Of a stretch of DNA of 64,000 nt, positions 1 to 8,395 are shown piece after piece. The translations under genes and the position numbers were made by a program. This DNA is from Ulvibacterium marinum (GTDB taxonomy: Bacteria > Bacteroidota > Bacteroidia > Flavobacteriales > Flavobacteriaceae): NCBI RefSeq assembly GCF_003626755.1, contig NZ_RBCJ01000004.1:248001-312000 (forward strand), written 5' to 3'. A model generated the notes under the pieces. The model was not told where the DNA came from. It made no database searches and was given only the letters and a program-made list of their open reading frames with translations. Numbering within the stretch: position 1 is the stretch's first letter; the number at the start of each line of letters is the position of its first letter.

Positions 1-1542
1 CGTTTTTCCCGCCATGGAAAAATTGGTGGAATACAACTTATGGCCTGTACCGTGTTTTTTTGACACTACATTGGCCAGTAGGTGTTGTACTTTTTCAACA
101 GTTTCCCGGGAACATATAGCGGGATTTATGACTTCTTTATCAAACTTTTGAATGGTCGTATTCCACTCCTTTACTTCTTTTATCAATCGTGGCTTTACCA
201 TTTCTCCGTCATTGGCAATGGCGTTGTAAAAGGACAGCACTTGCAATGGTGTCATTGAAACCTCATAGCCGTAGGCCATCTGGGCCAAGGAAAGGCCAGA
301 CCAGCCTTTTTCATCAGGATATCTAATTACAGGGGTGCCCTCGCCCTTTATAGGCAGCCCCAATTCCTGGTTTAATTGCATACTATATAATCGATCCACA
401 TATTTTTCCGGGTTTTCCTTATAACTTTCGTGAACCATTTTGGCAAAGGCCGTATTGGAGGAGACCTCAAATGCCTTGGCCAAGGAAATTTTGCCATACC
501 CTCCCCTTTTGGAATCTTTGATCCTATGTCTATAAATGCGCCAATATCCTCTTTCGGTGTCATAAACGTCACTGGTATCGATGACTTTATCCTCAAGTCC
601 CGCAACCAAATTCATTAATTTGAAGGTTGAACCTGGTTCATGGGACTCTCCAATGGCATAGTTTAGGCGCTCATAGTATTTTCCGGCCTCCGTTCTCCCT
701 AAATTGGAAATAGCCTTAACTTCTCCCGTCGCCGTTTCCATAACAATGACACAGCCATGATCGGCCTTATATTTTTCCAATTGGCCCAAAAGGGCATGAT
801 GGGCAATATCCTGTATATTGATATCAATGGTAGACACCACATCATAACCATCCTTGGGTTCTACGATGTTATCAAAGCCGATAGGCTTCCATTGTCCTTT
901 TGCTATTTTCTGCTTAAGGCGTTTCCCTTCCACCCCGCGGAGGTATTGCCCGAAGGCTCCTTCCAATCCTACACGGGTATAATACCCGTTTTCATCCACA
1001 CGCTCATAGCCCACACTACGCTCGGCAATTTTTCCCAAGGGGTGTTCACGCACTATTTTCTGCTCTATAATCAATCCCCCTTTGTAAGGTCCCTTCCGAA
1101 ACAATGGAAAATCTTTTACGGCCATGTACTCGGAATAATCCAAATTCCGAGCTATTAAGGCATATCTGTTCTTGTTGGCCTTTGCCTTTCTTAAAAGTTG
1201 TTGATAGTGGGAAGATGTCTCACCCAATAATTGAGCAAGGGCATCGGACAAGGGTTTTACATTTTCCTTGAAATCCGCATCTTTTACGGTAAGGGCATCA
1301 AAGCGAATGGTGTATTTGGATACCGAGGTGGCCAACAAACTCCCATCGTCCGAATAGAGGTTGCCTCTATTAGGCTCAATGGTAAATAGTTTTTCCGTGC
1401 GTTTATGGGCCAACTTCCTATACTTTTCGCCTTGCACCATCTGTATGTTCACCAATTTGAACAATACAGCGCCTGCAAACAGAAAAAGAAATCCTGTTAC
1501 AAAATATAGTCGTTTAAGTATGGTCTTATCGGTTACGGCCAC
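1..1542 (-). CDS. ftsI: Peptidoglycan D,D-transpeptidase FtsI (PBP3-like), 3'-truncated by the window
   Basis: Class B penicillin-binding protein that cross-links septal peptidoglycan in the periplasm. The start is GTG at 1542, sharing one base with the stop of the upstream ftsL-like gene. The frame stays open for 514 codons to base 1. An N-terminal membrane anchor (about residues 10-30) is followed by the dimerisation region. The transpeptidase motifs read in order: SxxK as STFK (Ser305, Lys308), then SSN, and the last visible residues AGKT are the beginning of the KTG motif, cut by the window edge. It is the fourth gene of the mraZ-rsmH-ftsL-ftsI cluster, so its function is very secure; only the C-terminus is missing. 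Confidence 0.95.
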   Translation of the reverse strand, partial: MAVTDKTILKRLYFVTGFLFLFAGAVLFKLVNIQMVQGEKYRKLAHKRTEKLFTIEPNRGNLYSDDGSLLATSVSKYTIRFDALTVKDADFKENVKPLSDALAQLLGETSSHYQQLLRKAKANKNRYALIARNLDYSEYMAVKDFPLFRKGPYKGGLIIEQKIVREHPLGKIAERSVGYERVDENGYYTRVGLEGAFGQYLRGVEGKRLKQKIAKGQWKPIGFDNIVEPKDGYDVVSTIDINIQDIAHHALLGQLEKYKADHGCVIVMETATGEVKAISNLGRTEAGKYYERLNYAIGESHEPGSTFKLMNLVAGLEDKVIDTSDVYDTERGYWRIYRHRIKDSKRGGYGKISLAKAFEVSSNTAFAKMVHESYKENPEKYVDRLYSMQLNQELGLPIKGEGTPVIRYPDEKGWSGLSLAQMAYGYEVSMTPLQVLSFYNAIANDGEMVKPRLIKEVKEWNTTIQKFDKEVINPAICSRETVEKVQHLLANVVSKKHGTGHKLYSTNFSMAGKT

Positions 1543-1865
1543 TAGTCTTCTTTAAGGGAGGTTACCTTTATTTTTTTTGGTGGGACTTCTGATGGATAAA
1601 GCTCTTTCTCCTCTACGATGTTCATTACCGTAGATTCCAATTTTAGGCGTTGTACATCGGACCGAACATCCACAAACTCGCTTCGTAATTCCTTTACTTC
1701 TTCGTTCAATGCGGCAATCTGATGCACCTTTTTATCGGCACTATGGGAGCTTCCGATCATTACCGTAGCTAGGAAGGAGGCAAAAATGATGAATAGCCAA
1801 TTCTTTGGCGCGTCACCACTTACTAAAAATTTCCCTTTTAATATGTCCAGTATTCCTTTTTTCAT
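1542..1865 (-). CDS. FtsL-like cell-division protein
   Basis: Small bitopic protein of 107 residues lying between rsmH and ftsI, the usual place of ftsL. A short cytoplasmic N-terminus leads into one membrane segment (about residues 23-40, starting NWLFIIF). A charged, heptad-like coiled coil follows (about 45-80), ending in a Lys/Glu-rich tail. In FtsL the coiled coil pairs with FtsB/DivIC in the divisome. Flavobacterial FtsL proteins share little sequence with E. coli FtsL, so the call rests on size, topology and gene order. The stop overlaps the GTG start of ftsI. Confidence 0.85.
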   Translation of the reverse strand: MKKGILDILKGKFLVSGDAPKNWLFIIFASFLATVMIGSSHSADKKVHQIAALNEEVKELRSEFVDVRSDVQRLKLESTVMNIVEEKELYPSEVPPKKIKVTSLKED

Positions 1866-1893
1866 CAGTGTTCAATAAATTCTTTTCTATGAA

Positions 1894-2787
1894 TCAAATT
1901 CTTTCCGCTATTCGTAATTTGGCACTCCGTGCCCTATTATTCATTCTAATTTCTTCTTTGGATGGAACTACCAGTCCTCCTACTTTTTTAAACGGCTCAC
2001 TTGTATTGCCATAAAAATCCTTTTCAGGATCTCCTTCAAACAGCCCGGCACGAATAAACCGTTTTACCAGACGATCTTCCAGGGAATGGTAACTAATAAT
2101 ACTCAACCTTCCCCCTTTATCCATTATTTCCGGAGTTTGCATCAAAAATTCCTTGATCGCCTCAATTTCTTGGTTCACTTCAATGCGAATGGCTTGATAA
2201 ATCTGTGCCAGAATCTTATGCTCCTTATGTTTGGGCAGGAATCCTTGCAAGGCATTTTTTAATTGTGCCGTGGTATTGATCGGTTCCATGCGCCGGTACT
2301 CGATCAAAGTACTCGCCAAGGCTTTGGCATTTCTCAAATCGCCATATTGAAACAATATCCTTTGCAATTCCGACGAATCGTAAGTATTCACCACATCATG
2401 GGCCGTAAGCCGGTTGCGCGTGCTCATCCGCATATCCAAATCCGAATCGAAGCGCGTTGAAAACCCGCGCTCGGCCTGATCAAATTGATGTGAGGAAACC
2501 CCAAAATCCCCAAGAATTCCATCTACTTTCCGAATGCCATAGAACTTTAAAAACTGTTTGATATACCGAAAATTCTCATTGATCAGAACAAATCTTTCGT
2601 CATCGATCCTATTCTCCAAAGCATCCTCATCCTGATCAAATGCAAACAGCTTTCCCTCATCTCCCAATCTTCCCAATATTTCCTTGGAATGCCCTCCGCC
2701 ACCAAAGGTTACATCCACATATACCCCATCTTTTTTAATACGGAGTCCATCTACGGACTCCTTTAACAGAACCGGATTATGATACAT
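1894..2787 (-). CDS. rsmH: 16S rRNA (cytosine(1402)-N(4))-methyltransferase RsmH (MraW)
   Basis: SAM-dependent methyltransferase that N4-methylates C1402 of 16S rRNA. The N-terminus MYHNPVLLKESV and the glycine-rich SAM motif VDVTFGGGGHS are diagnostic. Also visible are DFGVSSHQFD and the C-terminal SYHSLEDRLVK. I chose the ATG at 2787 (297 residues) rather than an in-frame ATG at 2835, because homologues begin at MYHNPV. With this start the gene overlaps the end of mraZ by 11 bases, which implies translational coupling. It is followed by the ftsL-like gene after 28 bases. Confidence 0.96.
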   Translation of the reverse strand: MYHNPVLLKESVDGLRIKKDGVYVDVTFGGGGHSKEILGRLGDEGKLFAFDQDEDALENRIDDERFVLINENFRYIKQFLKFYGIRKVDGILGDFGVSSHQFDQAERGFSTRFDSDLDMRMSTRNRLTAHDVVNTYDSSELQRILFQYGDLRNAKALASTLIEYRRMEPINTTAQLKNALQGFLPKHKEHKILAQIYQAIRIEVNQEIEAIKEFLMQTPEIMDKGGRLSIISYHSLEDRLVKRFIRAGLFEGDPEKDFYGNTSEPFKKVGGLVVPSKEEIRMNNRARSAKLRIAERI

Positions 2788-3250
2788 CGTCCTTGGGCTT
2801 TTCATTGCCCATGACCTTTCTGGCCAACTTTGCATTCTCCTCTGAAGGCGCCTTTATGGATTCCTCGTACAACGCCTTGTCCCATATTTCCAAGTTCTTG
2901 TTTATGGAGGCGAGTACCACCTCTTTCGTAATCCCCACGGTGGTAATCAGATTTTTAGGTATCAATAACCTTCCGGCACTATCTATCTCCACCGGCCTTA
3001 GTCCGGCCGTATACTTTCGTATGAACTCCAAATTTTCCGGTTCGTACCTGCTCTTGGTATTCAATTCCTTCATGACCGTATTCCATTCTCCCATAGGATA
3101 TAATTCCAAACAGTTATCGTACATGGAACGCTTAATAACAAAGCCCTCGTTGCGTATGGGTGTCATCTGGCTCAAAAGGGTAACTGGGAGCTTTACCCTA
3201 CCCTTGGCGTCTGCCTTGCAATCATATGTTCCAAAAAAATAAATATCCAA
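2777..3250 (-). CDS. mraZ: Transcriptional regulator MraZ
   Basis: First gene of the division and cell-wall cluster. MraZ is a ring-forming DNA-binding protein with two AbrB-like repeats that in other bacteria represses its own operon. Both repeats are visible: CKADAKGRVKLP near the start and EIDSAGRLLIP in the second half. No ATG precedes FFGTYDCKADAKGR at a sensible distance. The open frame runs further upstream to 3412, but that stretch covers the promoter and operator. I therefore take the TTG at 3250 (157 residues), which fits the family length. The TTG choice is inference. Confidence 0.88.
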   Translation of the reverse strand: MDIYFFGTYDCKADAKGRVKLPVTLLSQMTPIRNEGFVIKRSMYDNCLELYPMGEWNTVMKELNTKSRYEPENLEFIRKYTAGLRPVEIDSAGRLLIPKNLITTVGITKEVVLASINKNLEIWDKALYEESIKAPSEENAKLARKVMGNEKPKDDVS

Positions 3251-3279
3251 AGTATGGCCGGTTCTACTTTTTAATAACT

Positions 3280-3287
3280 CAAATATA
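3280..3287 (-). promoter_or_regulatory. mraZ promoter -7 element (TATATTTG)
   Basis: Exact match to the Bacteroidota -7 consensus TAnnTTTG on the minus strand, 29 bases before the proposed mraZ TTG start and just downstream of the 10-bp repeats. No well-spaced -33 TTTG box is present, so the upstream half of the promoter is not established. Confidence 0.55.
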
Positions 3288-3296
3288 TAGAAATTA

Positions 3297-3326
3297 TTAC
3301 CACAATTTACCACAAAAAACCACTTT
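3297..3326 (-). promoter_or_regulatory. MraZ-box-like operator: three tandem 10-bp repeats
   Basis: On the minus strand three consecutive 10-mers read AAAGTGGTTT, TTTGTGGTAA and ATTGTGGTAA. The core GTGGT therefore recurs three times with exactly five bases between copies. MraZ of E. coli and Mycoplasma binds tandem short repeats with this 10-bp period upstream of mraZ. The array sits ten bases upstream of the -7 box, where a bound MraZ ring would block initiation. The repeat structure is seen directly; its role as MraZ operator is inferred from family knowledge and position. Confidence 0.75.
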
Positions 3327-3676
3327 GTTAATAAAATCGATGTTTTTTGGAGCAAAATGAGGCTCTTTAAAAGCAATTCATTGTAAAAAAGGGGAATAGG
3401 CCGTCGCGGCACGGTTTAAAAAGTGGAAGCGTATTTTATCAGAGAAAGCTGTATTTGGAAGTTTTATTCCAACTTCTAGTGGATTTTGAAGCAGCCGACC
3501 GCTGTTTTTGTTAAGCTACACTTTTTATGATGTGTTTATGAATAAATAGTCTATATTTAAAATAATAAGCATGGGCAATCCGAGCTTTACGATTTCTATT
3601 TTTATAAAGCATGTGCTTCCTTCATCCCAATCATGATTTCTTTTATAGTACATTGTTAAAAAATGGTGGTTTTCGG
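3327..3676. other. Intergenic region between divergent mraZ and the surface module
   Basis: About 350 bases without a convincing gene. It contains a small inverted repeat at 3458-3476 (GAAGTT, seven-base loop, AACTTC). The stretch TATATTTA near 3550 resembles a -7 box but lacks the final G. I see no RNA gene. Open frames here are short and lack family features. Confidence 0.5.
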
Positions 3677-4414
3677 ATGATTATTATTCCAGCCATTCTC
3701 ATACTGCTACCTTTTACCAGTCCTGCACAGGCCGAAAAGGATTTAAGCTCCCACTACAATTGGTTCGATTCTCTTATCGGCATTGAAAATTTGGAAATGC
3801 ATTATGGCGCCGTTTATGTGGAAAAGCATAGGTCAAAAAGCAAAAAATCCAAGTTTTTTCCTTCCCCATATTTTTCACGGGGCCATGTGGTCATTGATAA
3901 TCTACCTTATTATTCGCTAAACCTGAAGTATAATATCTATGAGGATGAGCTTTTACTGCAAGTTGCAAACGAGTTTGGGGGGAAAGTGTTACAGCTCTAT
4001 AAAGAAAAGATCAGCAATTTTACCATTGCCGATTATACATTTATAAGAATTGACGGTTCCGAAATTAATAATGACGCAATTGATTCCGGTTTTTACGAAG
4101 TGGTCTTGGAAAAACCTTTATTTACTTTATTAAAGAGGTATCGAAGGTTATTGACAGAGCAATTGGGTGCAAATTTGATTTTTTATGAATTCGAAGCATT
4201 GGATCCTGAATTTGTGGTTCATTATAATACGGCATACCATCGCCTTAAAAAGATAGATGATGTAAAAGCGCTATTTCCACAAAACACGGTACAGCTAAAC
4301 AGTTTTATAAAAAATCAACCTTCGGGTTTAAGTTTTGAAAATCAGTTGAAATCCACATTCCTATTTATAGACTCCCTATCGAATAAAGAAAAGGATAAAG
4401 CCATGGACGAATGA
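3677..4414 (+). CDS. Secreted protein of unknown function, first gene of the TonB/DUF4249 module
   Basis: 245-residue protein that I cannot assign to a named family. The frame is open from 3611, but the ATG at 3677 gives a clean signal peptide (MIIIPAILILLPFTSPAQA, cleavage before EKD). The mature part is mixed alpha/beta with many Tyr, Phe and Lys residues, no cysteine pair and no membrane segment, so it is probably periplasmic. It overlaps the receptor start by four bases (ATGA), implying co-translation. Its partners suggest an accessory role in receptor function or signalling; this is inference from context only. Confidence 0.75.
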   Translation: MIIIPAILILLPFTSPAQAEKDLSSHYNWFDSLIGIENLEMHYGAVYVEKHRSKSKKSKFFPSPYFSRGHVVIDNLPYYSLNLKYNIYEDELLLQVANEFGGKVLQLYKEKISNFTIADYTFIRIDGSEINNDAIDSGFYEVVLEKPLFTLLKRYRRLLTEQLGANLIFYEFEALDPEFVVHYNTAYHRLKKIDDVKALFPQNTVQLNSFIKNQPSGLSFENQLKSTFLFIDSLSNKEKDKAMDE

Positions 4415-7176
4415 AGTTTTTATTCTTTTCCTTATTTGCATTGCTATCTTTTCAATGGTTAGCGGCGCAGACCGATACCACAAAAATAGACCTTGTTTTT
4501 ACTGATGCTTCCAGAATGGAGGTTTTGGAAAAGCTAGAGGAAGTTTCGGGATATCATTTATTCTTTGTAGAAGAATGGTTGGGCAACGATTTAATTTCTG
4601 GGTCCTATCAAAACTCTTCGGTGACCACCGTCCTTCAAGATGTATTTAAGGAAACCATTATCAATTTTTTTGTTCTGGACGATAGCAATATCATATTGAC
4701 CCGCAATACTATAATACGGGATGAGCTGCACCCTAGTTTTCATGAAGGGACAACCTCAACGCAAGAAGACACAACAGAATTATCCGAGGCTCCCTCCTAC
4801 TTTTACCTGGAAGAAAAACAAGATACGGGGCCGGATATAGAAACCGTACGCATTGGAAGGGAGCGGAAAAACATTGGCCGCCAAACGTTTACCCTATCCG
4901 GCCGTGTTCGGGACAAAACCACTGGTAAGCCTATTCAAAACTTGGCCATCGTGGTAAAAGGGGGCTCCAAGGGAGTAAGCACGGACGCCAATGGGTTTTA
5001 TAAAATAGAGCTTCCCGCCGGGGTAAACCTGCTCCAAACCAAAGGTATTGGTATAGAAACCTTGGAAAAAAGGATTATTATGTACAACAATGGCCAATTG
5101 GACTTTAACCCCGGTGAAAGTGCAGAGCAGTTGGATGAGGTAGTCGTAGAAAGCAATCGGTTGAGAAATGTAGAAAAGGTAGTTACAGGAGTGGTCGAAA
5201 TCGATATCGCCGAAATAAAAAGTATTCCCCTAGTGCTCGGGGAACGGGATATTCTTAAAACGGCCATAACGTTGCCCGGGATTACCAATGCCGGGGAAGG
5301 TGCCGCAGGATATAATGTACGAGGAGGAGGCACGGATCAAAATCTAATTCTTTTGGATAATGCCGTTCTTTATAATCCAGCTCATTTCTTTGGTATTTTT
5401 TCCGCCTTGAATCCCTTTACCACGGGTGCGGTTACCATTTATAAGGGAAGTATCCCTGCGGAATATGGAGGGCGCCTGTCCTCTGTCTTTGATATTACCA
5501 CCAAAGACGCCAACACCAAAAAGTTTTCCGGAGAAGCCTCCTTGGGGCCGGTTACCAGTAATCTTGTCCTAGAGGTGCCTATTGTAAAGGATAAATCCGG
5601 TATTCTGGTCGGGGGGAGAACCACCTACTCCAACTGGATATTGAGATCTTTGGATGACGAATCGCTAAGAAACAGCCAGGCATCATTTTATGATGTCATC
5701 GCAAAATATAACGACCGTATCAATGAAAGGAACAACATTTCGGCCACCGCTTACTTTAGTAGGGATGCCTTTAGTATTACATCGGATTCCATATTCAGCT
5801 ATAGCAATCGATTGATATCCTTAAAATGGAACCATCAAATCAATGAAAAAAACTCCGCCAATGTATCGCTTTCCAATAGCGAGTATGGTTTCGGTATTGA
5901 TTTTGAGAATAATTCCGATAGGGATTTCGATTTGGGCTATCGGATCAACGAGACAGAACTCAAATTGAACCTGCTAAAACTTGCAGGAAAATCACATAAG
6001 GTCAGCTATGGCCTGTCAAGCAAGTTATACCTTGTAGACCCTGGGGATATCGACCCTGTTGGTAGCCAGTCTATTATTGAACCCCTTAGTTTGCAAAGGG
6101 AAAAAGGATTGGAATCCGCCTTGTTCATTTCGGACAATTTTACGGTAAGTCCAAAATTGTCGTTTGATATAGGCCTACGCTATTCTTTCTATGCTGCACT
6201 TGGAGCATCGTCCCAAAGGATTTATGAGGCCGGATTACCTAAAAGCGAGGGAACCCTGGTAGAAGTTCAGGAATTTGGAAACAATGAAGTCATCAAAACC
6301 TATGGCGGTCCGGAAGGCAGGGTGTCCGGTCGTTACTTTTTAACCCCGGATTTTTCCGTTAAGGCCAGCTACAACAACACGCTTCAATACATACATACCT
6401 TATCCAGTAACACTACGGTATCGCCCACGGATACGTGGAAGTTGTCGGACATTAATATTGAGCCGCAAAGGGCCAATCAAGTTTCGTTGGGTTTGTTCAA
6501 AAACTTTGATGATAACCGGTATGAATTGAGCTTGGAGGGTTATTACAAAAGATCAAAAAATATTCTTGATTATAAGGTAGGGGCGCAATTATTGCTTAAT
6601 GAATCCATTGAGACCGAAGTATTACAGGGTGAGGGAAAAGCCTATGGTGTTGAATTTCTATTGAAGAAAAAGGAGGGCCGTTTAAATGGATGGTTGGGGT
6701 ATACCTATTCCCGTTCCTTTATAAAGTTGGATAGCGAATTTCCCGAAGAACGAATCAACAATGGAGAGTACTTTCCCGCTAATTTTGACAAACCCCATGA
6801 TATTAGTCTGGTAACCAATTACAAGCTGACCAAACGCTTCAGCTTTTCAGCAAATTTTGTATACCAAACGGGAAGGCCGGTTACCTTTCCAATAGGTTCA
6901 TACTTTCTGGATGGTGCGGAATATGCATTGTTCAGTGATAGAAATAAGTTTCGGATTCCAGACTTTTATAGACTGGACCTAAGTTTTAATGTGGAAGGGA
7001 ACCATAAGATCAAAAAATTCGCCCATAGCTTTTGGAATATATCGGTGTATAACGTACTGGGTAGAAACAATCCATTTTCAGTCTTTTTTGTCACCGAGGA
7101 TGGGTCGTTACAGGCTTTTAAAAGCTCCATTTTTGCTATTCCGGTGCCTACCATAACGTATAACTTTAAATTTTAA
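4411..7176 (+). CDS. TonB-dependent receptor with N-terminal STN and carboxypeptidase-like domains
   Basis: 921-residue outer-membrane transporter or transducer. Domains in order: signal peptide (to about 19, ending AAQ), STN domain (about 22-78) of the kind that signals across the envelope in FecA-like receptors, a linker, a carboxypeptidase-regulatory-like beta sandwich (about 160-240, LSGRVRDKTTGKPI), a plug (about 250-370, with YNVRGGGTDQNLILLDN), and a barrel ending in a terminal Phe (NFKF). The ligand cannot be read from sequence. It is coupled to the secreted protein upstream and to the DUF4249 lipoprotein 13 bases downstream. There is no SusD homologue, so it is not a standard glycan-uptake pair. 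No sigma/anti-sigma pair is adjacent although an STN domain is present. Confidence 0.92.
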   Translation: MKFLFFSLFALLSFQWLAAQTDTTKIDLVFTDASRMEVLEKLEEVSGYHLFFVEEWLGNDLISGSYQNSSVTTVLQDVFKETIINFFVLDDSNIILTRNTIIRDELHPSFHEGTTSTQEDTTELSEAPSYFYLEEKQDTGPDIETVRIGRERKNIGRQTFTLSGRVRDKTTGKPIQNLAIVVKGGSKGVSTDANGFYKIELPAGVNLLQTKGIGIETLEKRIIMYNNGQLDFNPGESAEQLDEVVVESNRLRNVEKVVTGVVEIDIAEIKSIPLVLGERDILKTAITLPGITNAGEGAAGYNVRGGGTDQNLILLDNAVLYNPAHFFGIFSALNPFTTGAVTIYKGSIPAEYGGRLSSVFDITTKDANTKKFSGEASLGPVTSNLVLEVPIVKDKSGILVGGRTTYSNWILRSLDDESLRNSQASFYDVIAKYNDRINERNNISATAYFSRDAFSITSDSIFSYSNRLISLKWNHQINEKNSANVSLSNSEYGFGIDFENNSDRDFDLGYRINETELKLNLLKLAGKSHKVSYGLSSKLYLVDPGDIDPVGSQSIIEPLSLQREKGLESALFISDNFTVSPKLSFDIGLRYSFYAALGASSQRIYEAGLPKSEGTLVEVQEFGNNEVIKTYGGPEGRVSGRYFLTPDFSVKASYNNTLQYIHTLSSNTTVSPTDTWKLSDINIEPQRANQVSLGLFKNFDDNRYELSLEGYYKRSKNILDYKVGAQLLLNESIETEVLQGEGKAYGVEFLLKKKEGRLNGWLGYTYSRSFIKLDSEFPEERINNGEYFPANFDKPHDISLVTNYKLTKRFSFSANFVYQTGRPVTFPIGSYFLDGAEYALFSDRNKFRIPDFYRLDLSFNVEGNHKIKKFAHSFWNISVYNVLGRNNPFSVFFVTEDGSLQAFKSSIFAIPVPTITYNFKF

Positions 7177-7189
7177 ACGTACTACATCT

Positions 7190-8395
7190 ATGAACGGGGA
7201 GCTCCTAAAATATAGCCAGATGATTTTTACCTTGCTTTGGGCATATATCATTTTGGAGGGCTGTACCGAACCTTTCTCACCGGATATACCTTTTTCGGAT
7301 AGTCTTCTAGTCGTAGATGCCACGATTACCAATGAATTAAAAACTCATGAGATTTTTTTGAGCAGATCCACTCAGGGAAATGAGGAGTCACAGGTAGAAT
7401 CCAATGCCACGGTCCGTATTGTGGATGATAGCCAACGACAATTTCCATTTACGGAAACGGAACCGGGCACCTACGTTTCAGACGTTATGTTCGAAGCCGA
7501 ACCTGACCGATTCTACCGCTTGTTGATTTCAACGGCCAGTGGCCGAGAATATGCCTCCAGCCCTACTGTGTTACCTCCCCAAACCGCGGAAATAACTGAT
7601 GTTTATGCAGATAGGACTACAACCGATAGTGGTCTGGATGGTATGGGCATCTTTGTCAATAGTTTTGACCCTACAGGGAATTCGATCTATTATAAATATG
7701 AGTATGAAGAAACCTACAAGATCATCGCACCAAAATGGAGTCCTAGCCAACTGGTGGCCGGTTCTGAAGAAAGTCAATCGGTGCTTGTGGTAGGAAGAGA
7801 TCCGGACAACGAGGAACGAACCTGTTTTGCCACGGAAAAATCAAATACCCTTGTTATTACGAATACTTCTGGGGTTGGAGAAGATCGGGTTACAGATTTC
7901 AATGTACGATTTATCAATAGGGACAATTTTATAATATCGCACCGGTATAGCCTACTGGTAAAGCAGTTTGTTCTATCCCGTGAGGTTTTTGAATTTTATG
8001 AGAAGCTGCAGGATTTTTCCGGTGTCGAAAGCTTATTTTCGGATAGTCAACCCGGTTTCATTGTAGGAAACATTTCTCCCCAGGACAACGGGGAGGACGA
8101 AGTCGTAGGTATTTTTGAGGTATCATCCGTTTCCGAAAAAAGGGTCTTTTTCAATTATTCCGATTTTTTCCCGGATGAGGATCTGCCTCCCTTTGTTAAT
8201 GAGTGCGGTCAGGTTACTTTTCCGAGCGGGTTTACTCCGACATTATATGATTTGGTCAAATCGAACAGGGTAAGCTATACGAACGAGGTTCGTAACGAAT
8301 TAGGAGCCTTGGAAGCATATATTGTTGTCCCTAGAATATGTGGTGATTGCACATTATTAGGGAGTAATGTTATACCTGATTTTTGGAAAGAATGA
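7190..8395 (+). CDS. DUF4249 family outer-membrane lipoprotein, copy 1
   Basis: 401 residues from the ATG at 7190. The signal sequence ends in a lipobox, IILEGC, so the protein is probably lipidated on the Cys of CTEPF. The start CTEPFSPDIPFSDSLLVVDATITNE and the beta-rich body fit the DUF4249 family, which is nearly always encoded after TonB-dependent receptors in Bacteroidota and whose biochemical function is unknown. An alternative ATG at 7220 would give a shorter signal peptide. It is followed with a four-base overlap by the 8392 gene. A close paralogue lies at 10455. Confidence 0.88.
   Translation: MNGELLKYSQMIFTLLWAYIILEGCTEPFSPDIPFSDSLLVVDATITNELKTHEIFLSRSTQGNEESQVESNATVRIVDDSQRQFPFTETEPGTYVSDVMFEAEPDRFYRLLISTASGREYASSPTVLPPQTAEITDVYADRTTTDSGLDGMGIFVNSFDPTGNSIYYKYEYEETYKIIAPKWSPSQLVAGSEESQSVLVVGRDPDNEERTCFATEKSNTLVITNTSGVGEDRVTDFNVRFINRDNFIISHRYSLLVKQFVLSREVFEFYEKLQDFSGVESLFSDSQPGFIVGNISPQDNGEDEVVGIFEVSSVSEKRVFFNYSDFFPDEDLPPFVNECGQVTFPSGFTPTLYDLVKSNRVSYTNEVRNELGALEAYIVVPRICGDCTLLGSNVIPDFWKE

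Noticed and set aside
2788-2835. Longer N-terminus for rsmH
   Set aside because: Homologues start at MYHNPV; the extra residues lie inside the end of mraZ and look unlike the family.
3251-3412. Longer N-terminus for mraZ from an ATG at 3412
   Set aside because: This stretch contains the promoter and the 10-bp operator repeats and would exceed the family length by about 50 residues.
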